Counted from the first letter of the stretch, positions 53,262 to 61,607 are shown. The stretch is 64,000 bases of DNA from JAFLCM01 sp964510955 (GCA_964510955.1 CAZEDW010000009.1:1-64000), one strand, 5' to 3'. A program made the numbers and translations. The notes: generated by a model from the sequence alone, not told the origin.

Positions 53262-53957
53262 ATGTCCGATCCGCGCACCGGCTGGTTCTCAGGTTTCGAC
53301 CCCCGCCCCTTCGGCATCGCGCTCATCGCCGGGTCGGTCGTGATGGTGGTCTTCATGGCCATGCACCCGTCGCCGCACGCCCATGACCTGCTTGAGTTCA
53401 TCAGGGAACTTGAGGCTGGTGCGGCCTGGAACGCCGCGGTGCACGGCGTTCTGATGGCGTCCGCGGCCGCGACTTTCATCGGCCTGCTGGGCGTGGCGTG
53501 GCGGCTCGGCGCAGGATTCGGCACCGCCGCGGGGATGGTCGCGCAGGCCTGCGCCGCAGTAGCGGGCATGGGCGCCGCGGTCGTGAACGGCTTCGTCGAG
53601 GCCGGCGTCCTGGCGGGCCGGGCCAACGACGAGCCGGGCACCATCGACAAGCTCAAGCCGCTCATCCTGATCATGCGCGAGACCAACCAGACGCTGGCCC
53701 GCATGGACGTCGTCGCCGCCTGCGTGGGGACAATGCTGCTGTCGCTCGTGATGGTGCGCCGCGACGGCTGGCGCGCCGTGGGCTGGCTCGGCATCGGCGC
53801 CGGCGCGGCGCCCCTTGTCATGCTCGCCGTGGGCCGCCTGCCCATGAACGTGCACGGTTTCGGGCTGTTCGTACTGCTCTACGCGGCGTGGTGCGCCGCG
53901 GCCGGCGTGCGCCTTCTGCGTCCGCCCGGCGGGCCGGCGCACCACGCGGCGGCATGA
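53262..53957 (+). CDS. Six-helix membrane protein, probably controlled by divergent TetR
   Basis: A 231-residue integral membrane protein from ATG 53262. About six hydrophobic helices: near 18-38 (IALIAGSVVMVVFMAMH), 57-80, 85-110, 140-165, 168-188 and 195-215. A short polar N-terminus precedes the first helix, and a His follows it (MHPSPHAHDLLEF). The family is not recognised. Divergent orientation to a TetR gene with an inverted repeat in between suggests inducible expression. Confidence 0.75.
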   Translation: MSDPRTGWFSGFDPRPFGIALIAGSVVMVVFMAMHPSPHAHDLLEFIRELEAGAAWNAAVHGVLMASAAATFIGLLGVAWRLGAGFGTAAGMVAQACAAVAGMGAAVVNGFVEAGVLAGRANDEPGTIDKLKPLILIMRETNQTLARMDVVAACVGTMLLSLVMVRRDGWRAVGWLGIGAGAAPLVMLAVGRLPMNVHGFGLFVLLYAAWCAAAGVRLLRPPGGPAHHAAA

Positions 53958-53958
53958 T

Positions 53959-54540
53959 CTACCGCTCGAACGCCGGCAGGTGATGGTCCAGGGAGGCCAT
54001 CCGGAGATTCGTGAACGCCGCCCTGATGTCCGGCTCAGTCACCTTGTCGAGCAGCCGTTCGTACAAGGCCGCGTTCTCGCGCTCGAGCTGTGCCGCCACT
54101 TGCCGTGACTCCGCCAGCGAAGGCGGCACGGGAGGGACATCGCGGTTCGGCCGGTACTCCGTGTCCCGCACGTCGTGGCGACGCATCAGGTCCGCCACGA
54201 TCGCCTCGTGGCGTTCTTCCGCGTTCACGATGTTCGAGAACGGGCGGACCGGGCCGTATCGCCCGATCACGTTGCGGTAGTACTCCTGAACGCGACGCTC
54301 GTCGGTGATGGCCGCCCTGAGCGCGTCGGCGGTCTTCTCATCGACCGACCCCGCGCTCGCGGCGGTTGCCGGGCCGCGCGGGCAGCACGCCCGGGGGCAC
54401 TCGGTCGCGCCGCAGCATGCACCCGCCACGGGCGGCGTCCCACGCCGACACCACGCGGTCGTTGACTCGTTTCTGGTGCACCCGGCGATCGCACCCAGCA
54501 ACCCCGCGCCGATCAGCACGAGTTGAGTGGTCGTCTTCAT
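53959..54540 (-). CDS. DUF2202/ferritin-like lipoprotein with Cys-rich spacer
   Basis: A 193-residue lipoprotein: signal peptide with lipobox IAGC at about 18-21, then a short Cys-rich spacer (CCGATECPRACCPRG, about 42-56) and a helical domain. The domain shows EERR-like and ExxH pairs (ITDERRVQEYYRNVIGRYG, FSNIVNAEERHEAIVADLMR, LRMASLDHHLPAFER), as in ferritin-like DUF2202 proteins that may bind a di-metal centre. It converges with the preceding membrane protein gene at 1 bp. Whether metal is bound, and by which residues, is inference. Confidence 0.75.
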   Translation of the reverse strand: MKTTTQLVLIGAGLLGAIAGCTRNESTTAWCRRGTPPVAGACCGATECPRACCPRGPATAASAGSVDEKTADALRAAITDERRVQEYYRNVIGRYGPVRPFSNIVNAEERHEAIVADLMRRHDVRDTEYRPNRDVPPVPPSLAESRQVAAQLERENAALYERLLDKVTEPDIRAAFTNLRMASLDHHLPAFER

Positions 54541-54825
54541 GGGTTGGTCCTTTCAGGTAACGCGGAGGCGTCCGCGCGGACAGGACGGCGACCGGACGCA
54601 TTCCGCATGTGTTGTGTCGCTCGCGTCCTTTCCTCAGTTCAACGCGGGCAGGGTGACCGTATTCCCGATGAGGCGGTCGGCGATTTCGGGCCACGCGGAA
54701 ACGGGGCGGTTTCCTCCTTTTTCCGCGCCGTCGGTCGTCCCGCCTCTCCAGCGATACACTCGTGTCAACTGCAAGACCCGACCGGTCCCGGCACGTCCCC
54801 CGCGACGCGCTTGGGCCGCCGCACT

Positions 54826-57800
54826 ATGCGCGCGCCGACCCCGCCCAATCACCTCGACCTCTTCGTCGCCGATCCAGCGGTGCGCGCCGTCGCCGACGCC
54901 GCGCTTACGGAGCGCCCCGTCGCCGCCTCCGGTGCATCCGGCTCGTCCACATCGCTCCTCGCCGGCGCGCTCGCCCGCATCACCGGCCGCCTCATCGTCC
55001 TGGTCACCGCCCACCTCGATGACGCCGATGAGGCCGTCGATGAACTCGCCGCCGCGGGCGTCAGCGCTGTTCGCCTCCCCGCCCTTGAAGTGCTCCCCGG
55101 CGAGACCGGCGTCAGTCTTGACCTGTTCGCCGAGCGCCTTGCCGTGCAGCGCCGACTCGCCGGTGCCGCCGGGACCTTGCAGGTGGTCGTCTGCCCCGTC
55201 CAGGCCCTCATGCAGGGCGTCGCCTCCCCCGACATCATCGATGACCTGAGCCTCACCCTCCGTGCCGGCGACACCCGCAGCCACTCCTCGATCGTCCGCT
55301 GGCTCGAAAACGCCGGTTACTCGCGCGTCGACGCGATCTCCGAGCCGGGCGATTTCGCCGTGCGCGGCGGCATTCTCGACATTTTCCCTCCCGGCGACGG
55401 CTCCCCACCCTCCGGAGGCGGCGCCGGCGGGAGCGACGCCGCGGAGCCGGGCGTCCCCATCCGCCTGGACTTCTTTGGCGACGATATCGAGAGCATCAGC
55501 GAGATCGACCTCGGCACGATGGGCTCGGACCGGCGCGTGAGGTCCGCCGAGCTGGTCGGCGCCAGCCTGGAGCACATGACCAAGGGCGACGCGGCGGCGG
55601 TCAACCCCGTCGAGCTGCTCCCTCGCGGCAGCATCGCCATCATCTCCGAACTGCTCGAGGTGACCGAGCAGGCCCGCGGGTACTACGAGCGGGTTATCGA
55701 CAGCCGCGGTATCTGGGGCCCGCCCGCGGTCTTCAAGCTTCTCCGCGAGCGATGCGCGTCGGTACTCGAAGTGGGACGCCATTCGGTCGCGGCGGGGGAT
55801 GCGGGCGCCCGGCCCTCCGGACGCTTCCCGCTCCCGGTCAGCGTGCTTCGCGATCTGAGCGAAGACGCCGCCGAGGCCGTCAAGGAACTGGCGGAGATGG
55901 CGGGCGGGCCGGGGGGCAGGCCGGGGGGCGGGCCGGGGGGCGGGCCGGAGGGCGTGCCCGGGGAGCGGCACCGCGTGCTTGTCCTTTGCTCGAATGAGGC
56001 CGAGCAGCACCGCTTCGGCGAACTGCTCGCGGAGTTCGCGCCCGGCGCTCCCATCGAGTCGCGCGTCGCCTACCTGCACCGTGGGTTCATCTGGGGCGGG
56101 GGCGACGGCGAGCCCATCGCGCTGGTTCCGTACCACGAGCTGCTGCACCGCTTCCAGACTCGGCGCCGCATCCGCCGCCTGCGCGGGCGGAGCGACCGCG
56201 CCCAGGACGCCTTCATCGACCTCGAAGTGGGTGATTACGTCGTCCACGCCGACCACGGCATCGCGCGCTTCACGGGCATGAAGCTAATGGCACCCCGCGC
56301 CGTGAAAGCAACCGCTGAGCAGGAGGCGCAGGCGCGGCTCTCGCAGGTTTCACCGTTGAAGGTGGGAAAAGGAAAAGGGAAAAGCAGGGGCACGGAGGGA
56401 CACCGGCTGGATGCCGGTGCCACCACGGAGGAGGAGTACCTCACCCTCGAGTTCGCCGCCAGCGCCAAGCTCCACGTTCCCGCCTCGCAGATCGACAAGG
56501 TCCAGAAGTACATCGGCGGCTTCCACGGCAAGCCCCCGCTCTCCACGCTCGGCGGGCGCAAGTGGCAGAACCAGAAGGAACAGGTCAAGGAGTCCGTCCG
56601 CGACCTCGCCAAGGAGCTCCTCCGCGTCCAGGCCGCACGCGAAACCCAGCCCGGCACCCGATTCCCCCACGACACCGCCTGGCAGAAAGAGTTCGAGGCC
56701 GAGTTCCCTTTTCAAGAAACCGAAGACCAGCTCGCCGCGCTCGGCGAGATCAAGCAGGACATGACCACCGCCCGCCCGATGGACCGCCTTCTGTGCGGGG
56801 ACGTGGGCTACGGCAAGACCGAGCTCGCCATCCGCGCCGCGTTCAAAGCGGTCGAGTTCGGCAAACAGGTCGCGGTGCTGGTGCCCACGACGATCCTCGC
56901 CGAGCAGCACGAGCGGACGTTCCGCGGACGATTCGCCGACTACCCGTTCCGCGTCGAGAGCCTGTCGCGATTCAAGACGACAAAGGAAGTGAACGACACG
57001 CTCGCCGCGGCCCGCAAGGGTCAGGTGGACATCCTCATCGGCACCCACCGTCTGCTGAGCAAGGACGTGCGCTTCGCCGACCTTGGGCTTGTGATCGTGG
57101 ACGAGGAGCAGCGGTTCGGCGTCGAGCACAAGAACGCGCTGCTGGGCCTGCGCATGACCGCCGACGTGCTGACCCTCTCGGCCACGCCCATCCCGCGCAC
57201 GCTTCACATGGCGATGCTGGGGTTGCGCGATATCTCATCGCTCTCCACCGCCCCGATGGACCGGCGCGCCGTGGTGACCGAGGTGTGCCCGTACAACGAG
57301 AAGCGCATCAAGCAGGCCATCGAGCGCGAGCTCGCCCGCGAGGGCCAGGTGTTCTTCGTCCACAACCGCGTCCACAACATCAAAAGCGTTGCCGACGACA
57401 TCCAGAAGCTCGCGCCGGACGCGAGGATCGTCATCGGGCACGGGCAGATGCCCGACGACGAGCTCGAGAAGGTGATGCGCACCTTTATCACTCGCCAGGC
57501 CGACATCCTGGTCTCGACGACGATCATCGAGAGCGGTATCGACATCCCCACGGCCAACACGATGATCATTAACATGGCCGACCGATTCGGACTCGCCGAG
57601 CTGCACCAGCTCCGCGGGCGCGTCGGCCGCTACAAGCACCGGGCCTACTGCTACCTCCTGCTCCCTCCGGACCGCCCGCTCACCGATATCGCGGCCCGTC
57701 GGCTCCGCGCGATCGAGGAGTTCAGCATGCTCGGCGCCGGCTTCAAGATCGCCATGCGCGACTTGGAAATCCGGGGGGCGGGCAACCTGCTCGGCGCCGA

Positions 57801-58359
57801 GCAGAGCGGCCACATCGCCGCCGTCGGCTACGACATGTACTGCCGCCTCCTCGAGAGCGCCACCCACGAGCTCAAGAGCGAGCGCGTCGTCGAGCAGAGC
57901 CTGACCACCATCGAGATCGGACTCACGGGTGTCATCCCCAAGCTCTACATCCCCAGTGACTCGCGGCGACTGGAGGCCTATCGGCGCATCGCCACCGCTC
58001 GCTCGCTCGAAGAGCTTCTGTCGTGCGTGAAGGCGATGCAGGAGGCCTACGGCAAGCCGCCCAAGCCGGTGGACCGACTCACCGACCTGGCCGCCCTCCG
58101 CATCGGCGCCCAGACGCTCGGCGTGCGCGCCATGAGCCTCCACGAGCAGGACGTCATCATCCGCTGCGAAGACCCCGCCCCGGTGCTCAAGGCGCTGGAA
58201 GGCGTGAAAGGCTCGGTGCGCCCCATCGCTTTGCGCCCGGGCGAAAAACTGCACGAGGTCTATTTCAGGCCCCCGCCGAGTTTCCTCGAGCCCGAGTCGC
58301 TGCTGCTGGTGCTGCGCCGGCGCTTCGCGCCGGAGTGGGGCGCTGAGCCGAAGAGGTAG
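54826..58359 (+). CDS. mfd: Transcription-repair coupling factor Mfd
   Basis: A 1,177-residue Mfd that removes stalled RNA polymerase and recruits UvrA. The UvrB-homology N-terminus (LPALEVLPGETGVSLDLFAE, FAVRGGILDIFPPGD) is followed by the RNAP-interaction domain (DLEVGDYVVHADHGIARFTG, about 466) and the DNA translocase with motif I GDVGYGKTELA (about 661), DEEQ (about 758) and TIIESGIDIPTANTMI; the C-terminal TRCF domain is complete. Two inserts stand out: a Pro-Gly-Gly tetrapeptide run (nt 55911-55958) and a Lys/Gly-rich stretch with a hairpin inside the RNAP-interaction domain (nt 56340-56431). ATG 54826 is the family start; longer frames lack similarity. Confidence 0.95.
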   Translation: MRAPTPPNHLDLFVADPAVRAVADAALTERPVAASGASGSSTSLLAGALARITGRLIVLVTAHLDDADEAVDELAAAGVSAVRLPALEVLPGETGVSLDLFAERLAVQRRLAGAAGTLQVVVCPVQALMQGVASPDIIDDLSLTLRAGDTRSHSSIVRWLENAGYSRVDAISEPGDFAVRGGILDIFPPGDGSPPSGGGAGGSDAAEPGVPIRLDFFGDDIESISEIDLGTMGSDRRVRSAELVGASLEHMTKGDAAAVNPVELLPRGSIAIISELLEVTEQARGYYERVIDSRGIWGPPAVFKLLRERCASVLEVGRHSVAAGDAGARPSGRFPLPVSVLRDLSEDAAEAVKELAEMAGGPGGRPGGGPGGGPEGVPGERHRVLVLCSNEAEQHRFGELLAEFAPGAPIESRVAYLHRGFIWGGGDGEPIALVPYHELLHRFQTRRRIRRLRGRSDRAQDAFIDLEVGDYVVHADHGIARFTGMKLMAPRAVKATAEQEAQARLSQVSPLKVGKGKGKSRGTEGHRLDAGATTEEEYLTLEFAASAKLHVPASQIDKVQKYIGGFHGKPPLSTLGGRKWQNQKEQVKESVRDLAKELLRVQAARETQPGTRFPHDTAWQKEFEAEFPFQETEDQLAALGEIKQDMTTARPMDRLLCGDVGYGKTELAIRAAFKAVEFGKQVAVLVPTTILAEQHERTFRGRFADYPFRVESLSRFKTTKEVNDTLAAARKGQVDILIGTHRLLSKDVRFADLGLVIVDEEQRFGVEHKNALLGLRMTADVLTLSATPIPRTLHMAMLGLRDISSLSTAPMDRRAVVTEVCPYNEKRIKQAIERELAREGQVFFVHNRVHNIKSVADDIQKLAPDARIVIGHGQMPDDELEKVMRTFITRQADILVSTTIIESGIDIPTANTMIINMADRFGLAELHQLRGRVGRYKHRAYCYLLLPPDRPLTDIAARRLRAIEEFSMLGAGFKIAMRDLEIRGAGNLLGAEQSGHIAAVGYDMYCRLLESATHELKSERVVEQSLTTIEIGLTGVIPKLYIPSDSRRLEAYRRIATARSLEELLSCVKAMQEAYGKPPKPVDRLTDLAALRIGAQTLGVRAMSLHEQDVIIRCEDPAPVLKALEGVKGSVRPIALRPGEKLHEVYFRPPPSFLEPESLLLVLRRRFAPEWGAEPKR
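55911..55958 (+). repeat. 12-bp tandem repeat inside mfd
   Basis: Four units: ggggggcaggcc, ggggggcgggcc (twice), ggagggcgtgcc. In frame, coding Pro-Gly-Gly-x. It lies between the UvrB-like part and the RNAP-interaction domain. Confidence 0.85.
56391..56431 (+). repeat. Hairpin flanked by 8-bp direct repeats, in frame inside mfd
   Basis: CACGGAGG at 56391-56398 and again at 56424-56431 encloses 25 nt that form the stem CACCGGC/GCCGGTG with a TGGAT loop (56401-56419). The period is 33 bp (11 codons), so the frame is kept. Just upstream (56371-56384) stand two GGAAAAG heptamers. Confidence 0.75.
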
Positions 58360-58362
58360 CCA

Positions 58363-58854
58363 TCACTTCAGGATGAGCTCCGCCTCCTCGCACGCCAGAA
58401 ACCGCTCGTCTTCCGGCGATTGCCTGTATCCCGTCACCACGAACCCGCACTTCTCCAGCACCCGGATCGATGCGCCGTTGCTCCGCGCCGCGCGGGCGTA
58501 CAGCGGCCGCTTGCGGATTTCGCGCAGCAGCAGCAGCAGCGCGGCGGTGGCGATCCCGCGCCCCCAGAACTCCCGGGCGATGAAGTAGCCCACCCAGTCA
58601 AGCCCGTCGCGCACGAAGCACGAAACCTGCCCGGCGCTCCGGCCTTGCACCAGAATTACCTTGGACACCGCGCCGCCCTCTGCGAAGATTGTGGCCCACC
58701 GTGCCTCGAACGCTTCTCGGGTGCGGGGCTTGACCGCCGCCATGGCGTTCGACGCCGGATCAAGCTGCAACTCGTAAAGGAACGGGATGTCCGTGGGCGT
58801 GACATCTCGCAGGGTGACTCGCAATCCGAAGCGGTCCAGGTCAGGCTCGTTCAT
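58363..58854 (-). CDS. GNAT family N-acetyltransferase (RimJ/RimL type)
   Basis: A 163-residue acetyltransferase. LRVTLRDVTPTDIPFLYE opens the RimJ/RimL pattern, and the CoA-binding loop is WVGYFIAREFWGRGIATAAL (R/Q-x-x-G-x-G/A). ARAARSNGASIRVLEKCGF (N..S..V.EK.GF) is typical. The acceptor is unknown; a small molecule or N-terminus is likely. ATG 58854 is used. It converges with mfd at 3 bp. Confidence 0.88.
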   Translation of the reverse strand: MNEPDLDRFGLRVTLRDVTPTDIPFLYELQLDPASNAMAAVKPRTREAFEARWATIFAEGGAVSKVILVQGRSAGQVSCFVRDGLDWVGYFIAREFWGRGIATAALLLLLREIRKRPLYARAARSNGASIRVLEKCGFVVTGYRQSPEDERFLACEEAELILK

Positions 58855-58923
58855 CGTGCGATGGTATATGGTTGTCGAGGCGTCGAGGTAACATCGTGAC
58901 AAGACCCCGACAACACATAGACC

Positions 58924-59229
58924 TCAAAGCCGCGCCCACCGCAAGATGCGTCTCCCATCGCGGACCGACAGAACGACCAGGAGCGTCACCCCCAAGCCCA
59001 TGAGCACCCACCGCACCGCGGTGGCGGTCGGCACCGAGACGCCGACCCCGGTCAAGAGCAGCACATAGGCCGCCACGCACGCCGGGCACTTGGGCACCAG
59101 CGCGAGCACCGTCACCGGGACCGCCCAATCCACGAGGCCGATGAATCGAGATCCAAGCGCACGGCGCGACGGCGCTTGCGCGATCACATCCGCGGCGTGG
59201 TCCTCGCCGCAGGAACACGGGCATTTCAT
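58924..59229 (-). CDS. Small Cys-rich two-helix membrane protein
   Basis: A 101-residue protein from ATG 59229, the last gene of the ArsR operon (11 bp after the DUF899 gene). It starts MKCPCSCGEDH, a cluster of three Cys and a His, and carries a CPAC motif at the mouth of the first helix (LVPKCPACVAAYVLLLTG). A second helix is at about 68-88. Such CPxC-in-helix proteins resemble MerC/MerT-type or other metal-related membrane proteins, but the family is not certain. Confidence 0.7.
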   Translation of the reverse strand: MKCPCSCGEDHAADVIAQAPSRRALGSRFIGLVDWAVPVTVLALVPKCPACVAAYVLLLTGVGVSVPTATAVRWVLMGLGVTLLVVLSVRDGRRILRWARL

Positions 59230-59240
59230 GGCCACTTCCT

Positions 59241-60023
59241 TTAGCGAGCGGGCGGTGCAGTCACACCGGGCTTTTCCATCCACGGCGGAACAAAGACCGC
59301 GTCGCCGTACCGATCGTGGTGCCGCAGCCAGCTCATCCCTTCACCTGGCGCTTCGCCTCGTCCGCCCGGGGTGATGTCGATGTACCGGTACGCCGTGAGA
59401 AAGTCCTCCAGCCCGCGGGCATAGGTCGAGTATGTATGGAAGATCGTTCCCGGATCGGAGGGATGGCGGACGAACACCGACAACCCCGGCAGCTCGCGGA
59501 TCGCCATCGGCTTGCGGTTGAAGTTGTAGACCGCGCCGTCGCCGGCGAGCTCCTGGTCCGTGAACGAGACGCCGAAGTCACGCCCGAACGAGCCGTCGCC
59601 ATAAGAGACCCACGGGAAGTTCCAGCCCATGCGGGAGCGGAACGGCCCGATATTCTCCATTGGAGCTTTCGACGCCGCAACGAGCGAGATGTCGCGCTGC
59701 GCCAGGTGCACCACGATGCCGTTGAAGTGATCGGCCACGAACGAGCAGCCCATGCACCCCTGAGACCACGTCGGGTCAAACATGAAGTGGTAGACGACCA
59801 GCTGGTTCCTGCTCCCGAACAGCTCCGGCAGCGTCCGGCGCCCGCTCGCCGTCTCGAACTCATAGCTCTTGTCAACGCGGACCCACGGCAGTTCGCGCAC
59901 ACGGGCCGCGAGCGCATCCCGCTGGCGCATCAGCTCTTTCTCCGCGTCCAGTAGCTCCAGCCGTTCCTTCATCCATTCATTCCGCGTCGCGACGCGGTGA
60001 CCCGGCGAAACACTTCTGCTCAT
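59241..60023 (-). CDS. DUF899 thioredoxin-like protein
   Basis: A 260-residue cytoplasmic protein. The N-terminal coiled helix (WMKERLELLDAEKELMRQRD) is followed by DALAARVRELPWVRV and the thioredoxin-like core with QLVVYHFMFDPTWSQGCMGCSF; the CMGC motif sits at the expected redox position. GWNFPWVSYGDGSFGRDFG and TYARGLEDFLTAYRYIDITP match DUF899, often annotated as a thioredoxin/dithiol-type protein of unknown role. ATG 60023 has a CAGGAG ribosome site. Third gene of the ArsR operon. Confidence 0.85.
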   Translation of the reverse strand: MSRSVSPGHRVATRNEWMKERLELLDAEKELMRQRDALAARVRELPWVRVDKSYEFETASGRRTLPELFGSRNQLVVYHFMFDPTWSQGCMGCSFVADHFNGIVVHLAQRDISLVAASKAPMENIGPFRSRMGWNFPWVSYGDGSFGRDFGVSFTDQELAGDGAVYNFNRKPMAIRELPGLSVFVRHPSDPGTIFHTYSTYARGLEDFLTAYRYIDITPGGRGEAPGEGMSWLRHHDRYGDAVFVPPWMEKPGVTAPPAR

Positions 60024-60120
60024 GTTGAGTCTCCTGTTCGGACAATACTCGAGGGATTTACAAAGCGGCGTTTGGGGGCGGTCGAGCCGGCGCGCTCACG
60101 CGCTGACTCGGGCGGCGCGA

Positions 60121-60603
60121 TCAGCGCGGAGCTTTCTTGGCTTCCCTAGCTTCCGCGATCTCCTTCGCCCTCTTGAGCTTCGACTGCCATCCCTCGGGCA
60201 TCCCGTCTCGGAACTCCCTGGGGAACAGCCCCATGGCGCGGTGCACCAGCGACACGCGCGTCCCGCCGTCCTCGGCCTTGAGCCGATACTGCACGAAGTT
60301 GACCGCCGGCATCGACATCGGCATCGGCCCGGTCAGCTCAAGCAGCGTCGGCGCCTTGATCACCTGCACGTGGCCCCACAGGTGACCGTACTTGTGCCCG
60401 CCGGTCTCACCCAGGTCGCGGAACCAGCGCCCGCCGGGCCACGGCTCGAGCTTCATCGGATACGCCTTCCCATCCATCATCTGGCAGCCCGGGCCCAGTT
60501 CTTCCAGCACGGCTTCAAACGCGGTCTCAACCGGCGCTGAAATAATGATCTCCTTGCGGATGTCGAGCGTCTGCACGGCCTCGTTCTCGGTCACGGCTTG
60601 CAT
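60121..60603 (-). CDS. SRPBCC (AHSA1-like) domain protein
   Basis: A 160-residue START/SRPBCC-fold protein: an amphipathic beta strand KEIIISAPVETAFEAVL, then a Pro/Trp-rich loop (EPWPGGRWFRDLGETG), GHVQVIKAPTLLELTGPM and NFVQYRLKAEDGGTRVSLVHRAMG form the usual grip fold with a hydrophobic pocket. Such proteins commonly follow ArsR regulators and may bind a lipid or organic ligand; none is known here. It starts 13 bp after the ArsR stop. Confidence 0.82.
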   Translation of the reverse strand: MQAVTENEAVQTLDIRKEIIISAPVETAFEAVLEELGPGCQMMDGKAYPMKLEPWPGGRWFRDLGETGGHKYGHLWGHVQVIKAPTLLELTGPMPMSMPAVNFVQYRLKAEDGGTRVSLVHRAMGLFPREFRDGMPEGWQSKLKRAKEIAEAREAKKAPR

Positions 60604-60616
60604 GGTGTTCCCTTGT

Positions 60617-61021
60617 TCACGCGGGGTCTGATGGTCCGGCTCCGGGCCCGGGCTGATGCTGCTCGCCCCGCGTTTGGCGGTGCGCCCTTTCGGCCCGGTC
60701 CTTGATTCGATCCAACTGCTGATCCCAGAAGCGTTCGTACGTCTTCACCCAGTCGTACACCGGGCGGAGGTGCTCGGCGTTGACGCTGTACAAGCGGCGC
60801 TTGCCTCTCCGCGAGACGCTCACAAGTCCGACCTTGCGCAGCACGCCCAGATGCTTGGAAACCTGGGGCTGCGGCCACCCCAACGAACTGACCATCCAGG
60901 TCACGTCCCGCTCACATCTCTCAGCGGTCGCGCCCGCCAGCAACGACAGCAACTCCCGGCGCCGAGGCTCGGCGATCGCGTTGAATGCGTCTGTGGTCGT
61001 TGGGGCACGGGCGATGCTCAA
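60617..61021 (-). CDS. ArsR/SmtB family transcriptional regulator
   Basis: A 134-residue winged HTH regulator. The segments AFNAIAEPRRRELLSLLAGA, WMVSSLGWPQPQVSKHLGVL (recognition helix) and RRGKRRLYSVNAEHLRPVYDWV are family-typical. The usual metal-binding Cys/His pattern in the recognition helix is absent, as in ArsR proteins linked to SRPBCC genes. The start is TTG. An ATATTCC/GGAATAT inverted repeat lies immediately upstream, consistent with autoregulation. First gene of a four-gene operon. Confidence 0.88.
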   Translation of the reverse strand: MSIARAPTTTDAFNAIAEPRRRELLSLLAGATAERCERDVTWMVSSLGWPQPQVSKHLGVLRKVGLVSVSRRGKRRLYSVNAEHLRPVYDWVKTYERFWDQQLDRIKDRAERAHRQTRGEQHQPGPGAGPSDPA

Positions 61022-61023
61022 TC

Positions 61024-61043
61024 ATATTCCAATAAGGGAATAT
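61024..61043. promoter_or_regulatory. Probable ArsR operator
   Basis: A perfect inverted repeat ATATTCC - 6 nt - GGAATAT, 3-22 bp upstream of the ArsR start codon, so repressor binding would block transcription of the operon. Confidence 0.7.
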
Positions 61044-61290
61044 GTCAAGGTAATTCAGAGCGTGAAGGTTGAAATCCTGACCTTGGCTTCACGCTGGCGG
61101 CCCAAAACCATCATTCATGGCGTCAGAACGCCGCTTTTTCACCGATTGGGACACGTGGGGCTTTCTCGCTTGCACCCGCGAAATTCGTATTGGACTCTTG
61201 GGGGGTCGCAGCAAGGCCACTTCGCCGGGCCTCCTTACCCGGTCACGGCCCCAAGCACGCGAAGCGAACGCAGGGAGATCGGCAAACAAC

Positions 61291-61597
61291 CCGGCCCAAG
61301 GTTCTGCCCCTCGGGCCGGCGCTGTCACGCCGCGCAACGCCTGGAAGACTGGACCCCGGCCCGCACGCCGGAACTACCAGTGAAAACGCACGGGTTTGTC
61401 AGACCGTGCTCGGAAACACAGGGGCTTCAGGGTGCGGCGGACAATCCCAGGCCGTTCGCCGCACCGCCCCGTATGAACTCTCACAGGCGGACCTGCCACC
61501 GCCTGATCCACCGTCCCGGCGCTGACTCCGCCGGGACCCACTTCCAGGGGCTGTGCCGCCGACCGCTGATCCTGCATCAGCGGTCGGCGATTTTTTT
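61291..61597 (+). ncRNA. Candidate structured noncoding RNA with strong intrinsic terminator
   Basis: In order on the plus strand: CCGGCCC/GGGCCGG (61291-61319), GCACGG/CCGTGC (61388-61409), GGTGCGGCG/CGCCGCACC (61431-61465), GTCCCGGCG/CGCCGGGAC with a 7-nt loop (61513-61537), then a 13-bp perfect terminator stem and T7. Both flanking genes are on the minus strand and the nearest plus-strand gene (mfd) ends 3 kb upstream, so the terminator must serve an unannotated transcript. No tmRNA, RNase P, SRP or 6S signature is seen. The 5' end is not defined and may lie further upstream. Confidence 0.5.
61558..61597 (+). terminator. Rho-independent terminator
   Basis: GCCGACCGCTGAT pairs perfectly over 13 bp with ATCAGCGGTCGGC around a 5-nt loop, followed by GA and seven T. 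Orientation is plus strand only; the minus-strand side carries no U-tract. Confidence 0.9.
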
Positions 61598-61607
61598 GCA
61601 GGGACGA

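Larger units (their letters stand above)
61022..61607. other. 586-bp gene-free region with many hairpins and a terminator
   Basis: No conserved protein is seen in any frame. It carries the ArsR operator, an AGCGTGAAG/CTTCACGCT stem (61059-61095), a GGCGT/ACGCC hairpin followed by T5 (61119-61139), and the hairpin series of the candidate RNA below. Confidence 0.6.

Noticed and set aside
55860..56440. Frameshift or assembly error in mfd
   Set aside because: Both unusual stretches keep the frame and the conserved sequence resumes exactly on each side.
61117..61383. Plus-strand open frame of 88 codons in the gap at 61 kb
   Set aside because: No ribosome site or recognisable motif; the region looks like structured RNA rather than coding sequence.
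61022..61607. tmRNA, RNase P RNA, SRP RNA or 6S RNA
   Set aside because: Looked for the tRNA-like ends and tag frame of tmRNA, the GAGGAAAGTCC block of RNase P, the GGAAG/GCAGC loop of SRP RNA and the long bubble helix of 6S RNA; none is present.
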